Below are positions 1 through 5,614 of a DNA stretch of 5,614 bases, one piece after another. Numbering within the stretch: position 1 is the first letter of the stretch; the number at the start of each line of letters is the position of its first letter. The translations under genes were made by a program, and so were the position numbers. Below the pieces are notes generated by a model that saw only the letters and a program-made list of their open reading frames with translations, did no database searches and had not been told where the DNA came from. Origin of the DNA: Aliarcobacter sp. (GTDB lineage: Bacteria; Campylobacterota; Campylobacteria; Campylobacterales; Arcobacteraceae); NCBI GenBank assembly GCA_017996075.1, contig JAGOHQ010000063.1:1-5614 (forward strand), in the 5' to 3' direction.

Positions 1-518
1 GTTTTATTTTGCCAAGATTTAAAAGGAATTAAAAGATTTTCACACTCTTTTTCTAAAACCTTTGTTGTGATGTTTATATTTTCATCTTCTAATGTTTTTA
101 TACCACCACTTGCAATTTTGTTTGTATCAATAGAGCCAATAATTACTCTTTGTGGTTTTAAAATAGATAAAAGTTTTGCACAAGATGGAGTTTTTCCATC
201 ATGCTTGCAAGGTTCTAGCGTTGTATATATTTCACAATCTTCAAAAAAATTATTATGATTTTTAATTAAGTACTCATGTATTTCAGAACTTTTATTTTTG
301 ATTTTTAAAACCGAATTTGCTTCTTGTGTAAGGAATGCAGTTTTTAGTGCATTGATTTCAGCATGTGGCATTCCTGCTTCTTTATGTGCTTCAACTGCTA
401 AAAGCTTTCCAGCTTTTACAACAACACATCCAACAGCAGGATTTGGGTAAGTTAAAAGTTGATATTTCCAAGCCTCATCAATGGCTAATTTCATATAGAA
501 ATTATCATCAATCTTCAT
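1..518 (-). CDS. ribD: Riboflavin biosynthesis protein RibD, N-terminal deaminase part (partial, 3' end outside window)
   Basis: Encodes the cytidine-deaminase-like domain of RibD. In the family this Zn enzyme deaminates 2,5-diamino-6-ribosylamino-4(3H)-pyrimidinone 5'-phosphate, and a C-terminal reductase domain does the next riboflavin step. The 172 visible codons start at ATG 518-516. They show YPNPAVGCVVV (24-34), the PHAEINAL Zn/proton-shuttle motif (H52, E54) and LEPCKHDGKTPSC (101-113) with Zn ligands C104 and C113. These match the family pattern HAE...PCxHxGxTPxC. The stretch between HAE and PC is about 25 residues longer than I recall for E. coli RibD; it is Lys/Asn-rich and probably a lineage-specific insert. 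The gene begins 13 nt after the rimP stop, with no strong Shine-Dalgarno, so it is probably the last or a late gene of the operon. Whether the reductase domain follows cannot be seen, because the window ends first. Confidence 0.9.
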   Translation of the reverse strand, partial: MKIDDNFYMKLAIDEAWKYQLLTYPNPAVGCVVVKAGKLLAVEAHKEAGMPHAEINALKTAFLTQEANSVLKIKNKSSEIHEYLIKNHNNFFEDCEIYTTLEPCKHDGKTPSCAKLLSILKPQRVIIGSIDTNKIASGGIKTLEDENINITTKVLEKECENLLIPFKSWQNK

Positions 519-531
519 AAAAAACTACTTT

Positions 532-960
532 TTACCACTCAAAATATGTTGCAGCACTTAAGATATTATCATAAGTAATCTCTTCATCTCCGAACTCAGT
601 TTTTATAGTTATTTTGGAATTGTCTGCACTTAAAAGTTCACCTTTGAAAAGATCTGTTTCAATATTTTTCACTTTTACAAGCTCACCAATACTCGCTATA
701 AAATGTTCTGGTTTTTTTAATTTTCTCTCAATTCCAGGAGAACTAACTTCAAGATTATATTTTCCACCCATTGGCTCATCAATATCTAAAATTGGAGATA
801 TTAATCTTGAAATTTCAGCACATTTATCTAAATTTACACCATCTTTTGATGTTACAATAACTCTAAAAATATTTCTCTCATGCTCTTTTTTTGTAACAAT
901 ATCATAAAGCTTTAACCCACTATTTTCAACTATTAGTTTAATTTGCTCTTCTAAATTCAT
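532..960 (-). CDS. rimP: Ribosome maturation factor RimP
   Basis: A 142-residue protein of normal family length. RimP binds the free 30S subunit in the cytoplasm and helps late assembly of the 16S rRNA and S12 region. The N-terminal alpha/beta domain carries the family signature [20 protein letters not shown] (about residues 68-87), preceded by [16 protein letters not shown]. The C-terminal part (about 92-140) has the small SH3-like beta pattern: [34 protein letters not shown]. The ATG start at 960-958 shares four bases (ATGA) with the rbfA stop, the usual arrangement for translational coupling. The only Shine-Dalgarno-like sequence is a weak purine run in the end of rbfA, which also favours coupling. 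No frameshift or missing segment is seen. Confidence 0.95.
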   Translation of the reverse strand: MNLEEQIKLIVENSGLKLYDIVTKKEHERNIFRVIVTSKDGVNLDKCAEISRLISPILDIDEPMGGKYNLEVSSPGIERKLKKPEHFIASIGELVKVKNIETDLFKGELLSADNSKITIKTEFGDEEITYDNILSAATYFEW

Positions 961-1322
961 TCTTTTTCACTTTTTGTTTTATCTTTTTTTATTTTTGCAA
1001 ATAGGTCTTCAATATTTTTTGATTTTTCCAAAGATGTATCTAGTTCAAATTTAAAATTTGGACATTTATACCATCCTGTACTTGCCAATACATCACTTTT
1101 TATTCTTCCATTTGCTTTTTTTAGAGATTCAATTACCTCTTTTACCTCATCTTTATCAAAATCACTACCATCAAAATATACAATAGCGTCATATTTTCCA
1201 TTCTTACAGTTTACACCTGTTATTGGCAAAGAGTTTATTTTACTATTTTGTAGTTGTGACAGAGCTTGAGGTATAAGCTCCATCAATAAGGATTCAGTTC
1301 TTTGAAGATTTATACTTTTCAT
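957..1322 (-). CDS. rbfA: 30S ribosome-binding factor RbfA
   Basis: A 121-residue RbfA-family protein. The family has a KH-like fold and binds immature 30S subunits near the 5' end of 16S rRNA; it is needed for 17S-to-16S processing and cold growth. The N-terminus ([19 protein letters not shown]) is the usual first helix. The strand YDAIVYFDG and the interhelical region LASTGW match the KH core. The C-terminal [20 protein letters not shown] (about residues 89-108) is the most recognisable family segment. A short Lys/Glu-rich tail follows. The ATG at 1322-1320 shares one base with the infB TAA stop (TAATG), so it probably depends on reinitiation by ribosomes leaving infB. No good Shine-Dalgarno is visible. 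Its stop overlaps the rimP start. Confidence 0.93.
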   Translation of the reverse strand: MKSINLQRTESLLMELIPQALSQLQNSKINSLPITGVNCKNGKYDAIVYFDGSDFDKDEVKEVIESLKKANGRIKSDVLASTGWYKCPNFKFELDTSLEKSKNIEDLFAKIKKDKTKSEKE

Positions 1323-3973
1323 TAATTGTCAATTTTTACTTTCTCTTCTATTTGAATAAATGTCTCAATATAATCTCCAACTTTTATATCGTTGAATTTA
1401 TCAAACATAATTCCACACTCATATCCACTTGCAACTTCTTTTGCATCATCTTTAAATCTTTTTAGTGATGAAATTTTTCCAGTATATGTAACAACTCCAT
1501 CTCTAATAATTCTAGCATGACCGCCTCTGATTACTTTACCATCTGTTACTAAACATCCAGCAACAGTTCCAACTTTTGGTACAACAAATGTTTCTCTAAC
1601 TTCTGCTTGACCAGTATTCTCTTCTCTTATAATTGCACTCATCATTCCAGATAGAGTATTTTTTACATCATCAAGTAAATCATATATAATTGAGTATGTA
1701 TTTATCTCAACTCCATCAGATTTTGCTTTTGCTTTTATAGCTCCTGTAGGTCTTACATTAAATCCTAAGATTATACAACCTTCACTAGCACTTGCTAGAA
1801 CTATATCACTTTCAGTAATTCCACCAACAGCTGAATGAATAACTTTTACTTTTACTTCATCATTTGCAATTTTTTCTAAAGAGCCTTTAATTGCTTCTAA
1901 AGAACCACCAACATCTGCTTTAATAATTACTGGTAATTGTTTAATTTTACCTTCAGCTATTAATCCACTCATCTCTTCAAGAGATACTTTTGTAGATTTT
2001 GATAACTCTTTTGCTCTTGCATGTTCAGCTCTTGTTGTTGCAATGTCTCTTACTTCTTTTTCACTATCCATAGCAACTAAACTTGAACCAGTTGTTGGTA
2101 CTTCATTTAGACCTAAAACTGTTCCAGTTTCACTAAGTCCTAACTCTTTTACAATTTCTCCCATATCATTTGTAATAGCTTTTACTCTTCCAAAAGTAGT
2201 ATCACAAACAATATTGTCTCCAACTCTTAAAGTTCCATTTTGAACAATAATATTTGCAACAGGTCCTCTTCCTTTTTCTAATGAAGACTCTATAACAGTT
2301 GCTTTTGCTTTTGCTGTAGGATCAGCTTTTAGATCAAGAAGTTCAGATTGTATTAAGATATTTTCAAGTAAATCTTCAACTCCATCACCAGTTCTTGCAG
2401 ATACTCCAATAAACTCAATATCTCCACCCCAATCAATAGGTGTTAGATTTTTTTCAGCCATTTGAGCTTTTACCATATCTGGATTTGCAGTTTCTTTATC
2501 CATTTTATTCATAGCTACTATAATTGGACAACCACTTGCTTTTGCATGAGAGATTACCTCTTCTGTTTGAGCTTTTACTCCATCATCAGCAGCAACAACT
2601 ATAATAATAATATCAGTAACATTTGCTCCTCTTGTTCTCATTGCACTAAATGCTTCGTGTCCGGGAGTATCAACAAAAGTAATTTTTTGTCCATTTTTTG
2701 TAATTGTATATGAATTTATGTGTTGTGTAATTCCACCAGCTTCACCGCTAGCTACTTTTGAACTTCTAATTTTATCCAATAAAGATGTTTTACCGTGATC
2801 AACATGTCCCATGATTGTTACAACTGGAGGTCTAGTTACAAATGATTTAGTATCAATCTCCTCATCATAACTCTCTTCATAATTTACATCTTCTAAGGCG
2901 TCTTTTACAGTTACTTCAATACCAAATTCTTCTCCTAGAATTTCTAACTCATCTTGTTTTAAAAAGTCATTTTTTGTAACCATCATTCCTAAATGAAATA
3001 GTACAGTAATAACTTCAGCTGGAGTTTTCCCACAAGCTTCTGCAAACTCATAAACTCTAATATCTTCAGGAATTACAATAGAAGTAATATCCTCTTTCTC
3101 TTGAGCTCTAACAACCCTTTTCTTTCTTTTTCCTCTTTTAAGTCCTGTTGGAGTATTTCCAAAAGCTGCAGGTTTTGAACTTCTAGAGTGATTTGCAGTA
3201 TTTACTGGTTTTGGTTCATCAAAGATTTTAAAATTATCCTGTAAATCCATATCAAGAAGAACAACTTCATCTCCCAAAAGAGAATCATCACTACTTCTAA
3301 ACTCTTCATTACTATGTGAAACTTCTAATTTTCTTCCATGATCTTGAGCTCTTATAGGAGTTTTTTTCTTCTCTTTTTTAACTTTTTGATTTCTTTGATT
3401 GTCTTCTCTTAATCTATTGTTTTTTTCAAAATTTTTCTCTTCATTTTCACCAAAGATATCACTTAAAGATTTTTGAGTTTTCTTAACTTCAAAATCTTCT
3501 TTTACAACTTTTACCTCTTGTTCTTCTGGTCTTTTTTTCTTAATAATTACAAGACCTTTTCTTTTTGGAACAACTTTTGTTGGATTTATAATATTATCTT
3601 CATCATTTAGAATAGTAACATTTTCTTCAGTTTTTAAAATAGGTTTTGCAATAGCTGGCTTTGTGATTTCAGTTTTTATTGAGTTACTAATTACTTGCTC
3701 TTTATTATTTGTTTCTAAAGCTTTCACTTCTTGGGTTTCTTCTTTAACTTCTATCTCTTTTTTAGGTTTTAAAACTTTTTCTTCAACTGGTTCTTTAATT
3801 CTAGAACTTTTTCCAGTCATTATATACTGCGTAATCTCTTCTGCATCCTCATAAGAAACAGTAGCTTGTGCCGTTTTTAAATCTATTCCTAGCTCTTTTG
3901 CTTTTTGCATAACCTCAGCACTTGTTGATGCAGCTTCTTCTGCAATCTCAAAAACTCTTACTTTATCTGACAT
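1322..3973 (-). CDS. infB: Translation initiation factor IF-2
   Basis: An 883-residue cytoplasmic GTPase that places fMet-tRNA on the 30S subunit and promotes 50S joining. An N-terminal IF2N module (about 1-55, [20 protein letters not shown]) is followed by a long Lys/Glu-rich, low-complexity linker (about 56-300). A second IF2N module (about 303-357, [18 protein letters not shown]) comes next. The G domain carries G1 GHVDHGKT (389-396), G2 GGITQHI (413-419), G3 DTPGHE (435-440, with the catalytic-type H439), G4 NKMD (489-492) and G5 SAR (525-527). Domains II, III and IV follow: [18 protein letters not shown] lies in domain III and the end is KVGDYIETF. All GTPase motifs are intact. The ATG at 3973-3971 lies inside the end of the YlxR gene (11-nt overlap) and has a clear AGGAG 10 nt upstream, so it can initiate on its own as well as by coupling. 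Confidence 0.98.
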   Translation of the reverse strand: MSDKVRVFEIAEEAASTSAEVMQKAKELGIDLKTAQATVSYEDAEEITQYIMTGKSSRIKEPVEEKVLKPKKEIEVKEETQEVKALETNNKEQVISNSIKTEITKPAIAKPILKTEENVTILNDEDNIINPTKVVPKRKGLVIIKKKRPEEQEVKVVKEDFEVKKTQKSLSDIFGENEEKNFEKNNRLREDNQRNQKVKKEKKKTPIRAQDHGRKLEVSHSNEEFRSSDDSLLGDEVVLLDMDLQDNFKIFDEPKPVNTANHSRSSKPAAFGNTPTGLKRGKRKKRVVRAQEKEDITSIVIPEDIRVYEFAEACGKTPAEVITVLFHLGMMVTKNDFLKQDELEILGEEFGIEVTVKDALEDVNYEESYDEEIDTKSFVTRPPVVTIMGHVDHGKTSLLDKIRSSKVASGEAGGITQHINSYTITKNGQKITFVDTPGHEAFSAMRTRGANVTDIIIIVVAADDGVKAQTEEVISHAKASGCPIIVAMNKMDKETANPDMVKAQMAEKNLTPIDWGGDIEFIGVSARTGDGVEDLLENILIQSELLDLKADPTAKAKATVIESSLEKGRGPVANIIVQNGTLRVGDNIVCDTTFGRVKAITNDMGEIVKELGLSETGTVLGLNEVPTTGSSLVAMDSEKEVRDIATTRAEHARAKELSKSTKVSLEEMSGLIAEGKIKQLPVIIKADVGGSLEAIKGSLEKIANDEVKVKVIHSAVGGITESDIVLASASEGCIILGFNVRPTGAIKAKAKSDGVEINTYSIIYDLLDDVKNTLSGMMSAIIREENTGQAEVRETFVVPKVGTVAGCLVTDGKVIRGGHARIIRDGVVTYTGKISSLKRFKDDAKEVASGYECGIMFDKFNDIKVGDYIETFIQIEEKVKIDN

Positions 3974-4229
3974 CTAATAAAATCTCCTCAAGTTGTATAA
4001 CATACTTATCTTTATTTTTACACTCTCTACAAAGTGCTTTTTCATATCGCTTAATATCTTTCATATCCAAAAAATCAACTTTACATGGATTACAAATATA
4101 AAAGCTTCTTCCAATGTTATCATAAATAGATAACTGTTTATTTGAACATTTAAATCTCAAAAGCTCCTTTTGTTCGAGCTTTTTCCTACAGAATATGCAA
4201 GTTCTTAAGATTGTTTTCAAATTAGCCAA
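3963..4229 (-). CDS. YlxR/DUF448-family RNA-binding protein
   Basis: An 88-residue protein at the conserved place just before infB. The family signature is visible: RTCIFCRKKLEQKELLRF (about 9-26), GRSFYIC (40-46) and a C-terminal RYEKALCR (61-68), matching the family pattern RTCxxCR...LLRF...GRxxYxC. YlxR proteins are small, basic and RNA-binding; in Bacillus the homologue has been linked to RNase P (RnpM). The role here is inferred only. Seven cysteines are present, six of them in three CxxC pairs (C11/C14, C46/C49, C67/C70), so a bound metal is plausible. The start is TTG at 4229-4227: an in-frame TAA lies two codons upstream, there is no in-frame ATG before the signature, and an AGG sits 8 nt upstream. 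A second TTG (4220-4218) is the only close alternative. It lies 37 nt after thrB and overlaps infB by 11 nt. Confidence 0.85.
   Translation of the reverse strand: MANLKTILRTCIFCRKKLEQKELLRFKCSNKQLSIYDNIGRSFYICNPCKVDFLDMKDIKRYEKALCRECKNKDKYVIQLEEILLDVR
3984..3988 (-). promoter_or_regulatory. Shine-Dalgarno AGGAG for infB inside ylxR
   Basis: AGGAG lies 10 nt before the infB ATG and within the last codons of the YlxR gene. It is the strongest ribosome-binding site between ylxR and ribD, where rbfA, rimP and ribD have only weak ones. It confirms the ATG at 3973-3971 and suggests IF-2 is translated independently at high rate. Confidence 0.7.
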
Positions 4230-4231
4230 AT

Positions 4232-4237
4232 ATTATA
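4232..4237 (-). promoter_or_regulatory. Possible -10 box (TATAAT) before ylxR/infB
   Basis: A perfect TATAAT lies in the 37-nt thrB-ylxR gap, with a TTTACA 19 nt upstream as a weak -35 and an A/T-rich spacer. Transcription from it would start at about 4226-4224, just inside the TTG start of the YlxR gene. It would therefore mainly serve infB and the genes after it. Such boxes arise easily by chance in DNA this AT-rich, and the same bases also serve as the ylxR ribosome-binding region. Confidence 0.25.
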
Positions 4238-4266
4238 CCTAAATTTTTCTTAATAATGTAAAATAA

Positions 4267-5148
4267 TTAAATTTCAATTTTTACACCATTGTTATCAAAA
4301 TCTACACTCATTACTCTAAAATGAGGAAATTTCTCTTTTAAAGCAAGTTCAAGCTTTTGACTATCTTCGCTATAAGCTACTGAAAAAAATGTAGAACCTG
4401 AACCAGAAAGAGTACTCATTAAAGCACCATTTTTAAGAGCTGTTTTTTGTACTTCAAATAGTTCTGGCATGTGCCTCATTCTAAATTGTTGATGAACCAT
4501 ATCAGCTGATGCATACTTTAACATCTCCCAATTTTCACTCATAAATGCAGCTGTTAAAAGTGATGAATGAGATATATTAAAAATTGTATCCTCTTTTGAA
4601 TATTTATATGGAAGAGTTTTTCTTGATAATGTAGTTGAAATTGGTCTATTTGGTACGACAACAACTGCTCTTAAAGTTCTAGGAATTGATTTAGTTATAA
4701 ATTTTACTTCATTTTCATGGACACTTGCTACATTAAATCCACCCATAACGGCTGGTGTTATATTATCAGGATGGCTTTCATATGCCAAGGATAGATTTAA
4801 AAGCCTCTCTTTTTCAACTTTTATTCCTTCAATTGCATAAGCACTAGCAATTGCAGAAACAATAACGGCAGAAGAGCTTCCTAATCCTCTTGAAAGTGGA
4901 ATTTCATTAAAAAATTCAAACCTGAAATGTCTCTTTTTTTGTGTCAAATTGTAGTAAAAGTCGTTAAAAATAGATATAAACATATTATTGTCTTTTAATG
5001 CAGGGTTATTTGAACCCTCACCTTTTAAAGATACACTATGAAATTTTGATGGTCTTATTATTACTTGATTTTTTAAATTTAAAGCTAATCCTAAACAGTC
5101 AAATCCAGGCCCTAAATTGGCACTAGTTGCTGGTACACTAATTCTCAA
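4267..5148 (-). CDS. thrB: Homoserine kinase (GHMP family)
   Basis: A 293-residue cytoplasmic kinase that phosphorylates L-homoserine with ATP to give O-phosphohomoserine, the substrate of threonine synthase. All three GHMP motifs are present. Motif 1 is [15 protein letters not shown] (6-20). Motif 2, the phosphate-binding loop, is [13 protein letters not shown] (84-96), followed by [14 protein letters not shown] (124-137). Motif 3 is LSGSGSTFF (247-255). Length and order are normal for ThrB. The start is TTG at 5148-5146, supported by an AAGGAG Shine-Dalgarno ending 5 nt upstream, and [15 protein letters not shown] is the natural N-terminus. It sits in the translation operon rather than with other threonine genes, as I recall for other Campylobacterota. 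Upstream lies a 264-bp repeat-filled spacer, and its Shine-Dalgarno is part of a predicted hairpin arm. Confidence 0.95.
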   Translation of the reverse strand: MRISVPATSANLGPGFDCLGLALNLKNQVIIRPSKFHSVSLKGEGSNNPALKDNNMFISIFNDFYYNLTQKKRHFRFEFFNEIPLSRGLGSSSAVIVSAIASAYAIEGIKVEKERLLNLSLAYESHPDNITPAVMGGFNVASVHENEVKFITKSIPRTLRAVVVVPNRPISTTLSRKTLPYKYSKEDTIFNISHSSLLTAAFMSENWEMLKYASADMVHQQFRMRHMPELFEVQKTALKNGALMSTLSGSGSTFFSVAYSEDSQKLELALKEKFPHFRVMSVDFDNNGVKIEI

Positions 5149-5155
5149 ATACTCT

Positions 5156-5184
5156 CCTTTTTAAATGGTTCCCATTTAAAAAGG
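5156..5184 (-). promoter_or_regulatory. Perfect 13-bp hairpin covering part of the thrB Shine-Dalgarno
   Basis: The arms 5156-5168 and 5172-5184 are exact reverse complements with a 3-nt loop. In the minus-strand RNA the 3' arm ends in AAAAAGG, which runs straight into the AAGGAG ribosome-binding site of thrB, so folding would hide much of it. An alternative 6-bp pairing, GGTTCC/GGAACC (5167-5172 with 5183-5188), uses the same bases and would leave the site free. The two pairings exclude each other. The sequence shows the pairing; a regulatory effect is inference. In the other repeat copy the stem is only 8 bp, because its flank differs. Confidence 0.5.
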
Positions 5185-5273
5185 AACCGAATCTTCTATA
5201 ACTACTTTTTATAGCGGAGATTAAAAATCTCCTAAAAAGTAGCAAAAACCTAAAGTGCTTCAAGAATGAAGCC
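5161..5273 (-). repeat. Hairpin-rich direct repeat, thrB-proximal copy (113 nt)
   Basis: Copy 1 of a two-copy direct repeat filling the tsaB-thrB spacer. Its first 83 nt (5161-5243) match 5278-5360 at 81 positions; the offset is 117 nt. The last 30 nt (5244-5273) match 5383-5411 with two substitutions and one 1-nt indel. It contains three inverted repeats: TTAAATGG/CCATTTAA around 5161-5179, a compound hairpin at 5202-5242, and GCTTCA/TGAAGC at 5257-5272. No reading frame of note runs through it. The nature is uncertain: it could be a REP/MITE-like intergenic element, a duplicated RNA leader or a processing site. No terminal inverted repeats or target-site duplication were recognised. Confidence 0.85.
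5202..5242 (-). other. Compound hairpin in repeat copy 1
   Basis: The outer 10-bp stem CTACTTTTTA/TAAAAAGTAG (5202-5211 with 5233-5242) encloses a 4-nt one-sided bulge (5212-5215). Inside it is a perfect 7-bp stem GGAGATT/AATCTCC (5216-5222 with 5226-5232) with a 3-nt loop. It is the most stable-looking element of the spacer. The T-rich parts are inside the stem, not after it, so it does not look like an intrinsic terminator on either strand. Confidence 0.75.
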
Positions 5274-5318
5274 TGTCTTAAATGGTTCCCATTTAAAAAG
5301 GAACCGAATCTTCTATAA

Positions 5319-5359
5319 CTACTTTTTATAACAGAGATTAAAAATCTCCTAAAAAGTAG
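5319..5359 (-). other. Compound hairpin in repeat copy 2
   Basis: The same structure as at 5202-5242. The outer 10-bp stem is identical (5319-5328 with 5350-5359). In the inner stem one end pair is changed, so that in minus-strand RNA it becomes a G-U wobble. The other change falls in the bulge. Confidence 0.75.
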
Positions 5360-5395
5360 CCTGTTGTTAAACTCTATGTGAGAAAATCCTAAAGA

Positions 5396-5410
5396 GCTTC
5401 AAAATGAAGC
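5396..5410 (-). other. Small hairpin just after the TsaB-like gene
   Basis: GCTTCA/TGAAGC arms (5396-5401 and 5405-5410) with a 3-nt loop lie a few bases after the stop codon of the TsaB-like gene. In minus-strand RNA the stem is followed by UCUUUAGGAUUUU, an interrupted U-rich tract, so it may act as a weak terminator or a 3'-end stabiliser. The same stem with a 4-nt loop recurs at 5257-5272 in the other copy. The stem is short, so termination would probably be partial at best. Confidence 0.35.
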
Positions 5411-5412
5411 CT

Positions 5413-5614
5413 TTATACAGCCGGTAAATTATATATTGGCAAAGTATCTTTAGAAAAATCTATATTTTCTAAACTCTTTGGTAATTTAAAATCCGAAATT
5501 TTACACATATTTGGCAAAAAATCTACTTTAATCTCTTCATTTTCATTTATAAAATATTTTTTTCCTAATGCTTTTATTGGTGAATTTTGATTAAAAAGAA
5601 AGCCATTAGCTGCT
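5413..5614 (-). CDS. C-terminal end of a TsaB-like protein (tRNA t6A synthesis), partial
   Basis: An open frame enters from the right edge and ends at TAA (5415-5413), giving 66 residues. It begins AANGFLFNQNSPIKALGKKY and ends TLPIYNLPAV. The closing P-[IL]-Y-x-x-PAV and the preceding GFLF...PIKALGKKYF resemble the C-terminus of Campylobacterota TsaB/YeaZ proteins. TsaB is the non-catalytic partner of TsaD in threonylcarbamoyl-adenosine formation on ANN-decoding tRNAs. A tsaB-like gene just before thrB also fits the gene order expected for this lineage. The conserved N-terminal actin-like domain lies outside the window, so the call rests on the tail and the context alone. The stop codon abuts the first hairpin repeat, one base away. 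Confidence 0.6.
   Translation of the reverse strand, partial: AANGFLFNQNSPIKALGKKYFINENEEIKVDFLPNMCKISDFKLPKSLENIDFSKDTLPIYNLPAV

Larger units (their letters stand above)
5278..5411 (-). repeat. Hairpin-rich direct repeat, tsaB-proximal copy (134 nt)
   Basis: Copy 2 of the spacer repeat, separated from copy 1 by 4 nt and starting one base past the TsaB-like stop codon. The core 5278-5360 equals copy 1 except for two G-to-A changes (plus strand, at 5331 and 5333). It carries an extra 22 nt at 5361-5382 that copy 1 lacks; otherwise the two copies are collinear. It keeps the same three inverted repeats: 5278-5296, 5319-5359 and 5396-5410. Confidence 0.85.

Noticed and set aside
67..258. Plus-strand open frame of 63 codons
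   Set aside because: It lies wholly opposite ribD, which carries the recognisable deaminase motifs; the plus-strand product has no family features.
614..907. Plus-strand open frame of 97 codons
   Set aside because: Antisense to rimP, no recognisable motif; a Ser/Phe-rich composition is what the reverse of AT-rich coding sequence gives.
2043..2713. Two plus-strand open frames (2043-2243, 2462-2713)
   Set aside because: Both are antisense to infB. The second is Cys/Ile/Ser-rich because it mirrors the G domain region.
3074..3806. Lys/Glu-rich linker of IF-2 as a frameshifted or foreign segment
   Set aside because: The frame is open throughout, with IF2N modules on both sides; long charged linkers are normal in bacterial IF-2.
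3663..3854. Plus-strand open frame of 63 codons that looks hydrophobic
   Set aside because: It mirrors the Lys/Glu-rich IF-2 linker; Lys/Glu codons read in reverse give Phe/Ser/Leu.
5161..5179. Mini-ORF ATG GGA ACC ATT TAA (Met-Gly-Thr-Ile) on the minus strand of each repeat, resembling a Thr/Ile leader peptide before thrB
   Set aside because: Only four codons, no ribosome-binding site, and the sequence is forced by the palindrome. Known thr leaders have long runs of Thr/Ile codons.
5149..5412. CRISPR array or type III toxin-antitoxin repeat
   Set aside because: Only two long units with a 4-nt gap, no short repeats with unique spacers, and no toxin gene beside it; the neighbours are housekeeping genes.
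5149..5412. Strong intrinsic terminator or tRNA in the spacer
   Set aside because: No stem is followed by an uninterrupted T run, and no cloverleaf or T-arm consensus was found.

Overview
The window is an AT-rich piece of a bacterial chromosome. Every gene lies on the minus strand, so transcription runs from high to low coordinates. The protein sequences, the strong preference for A/T-ending codons (TTA, AAA, ATA) and the order tsaB-like > thrB > ylxR > infB > rbfA > rimP > ribD point to Campylobacterota. An Arcobacter/Aliarcobacter-like organism fits best. This placement rests on recognition, not on a search.

Layout in the direction of transcription: (1) 5614-5413 is the C-terminal end of a TsaB-like protein, cut by the window edge. 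(2) 5412-5149 is a 264-bp gene-free stretch filled by two direct copies of an approximately 113-nt hairpin-rich repeat. (3) 5148-4267 is thrB, homoserine kinase, with a TTG start. (4) 4229-3963 is a YlxR/DUF448 RNA-binding protein, also with a TTG start. (5) 3973-1322 is infB, translation initiation factor IF-2. (6) 1322-957 is rbfA. (7) 960-532 is rimP. (8) 518-1 is the N-terminal deaminase part of ribD, cut by the window edge.

From ylxR to rimP the genes overlap by 11, 1 and 4 nt. This is a tight translation and ribosome-assembly operon: IF-2 drives initiation, RbfA and RimP mature the 30S subunit, and YlxR is an RNA-binding accessory. thrB (threonine synthesis) and ribD (riboflavin synthesis) are metabolic genes at its two ends.

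The genes themselves look ordinary and intact. The part that is not routine is the tsaB-thrB spacer. Its two repeat copies differ by only 2 of 83 nt in the core. Each copy folds into the same three hairpins. The thrB-proximal copy extends into a perfect 13-bp hairpin whose arm covers part of the thrB Shine-Dalgarno sequence. I see no RNA genes, CRISPR arrays, insertion sequences or plus-strand genes.
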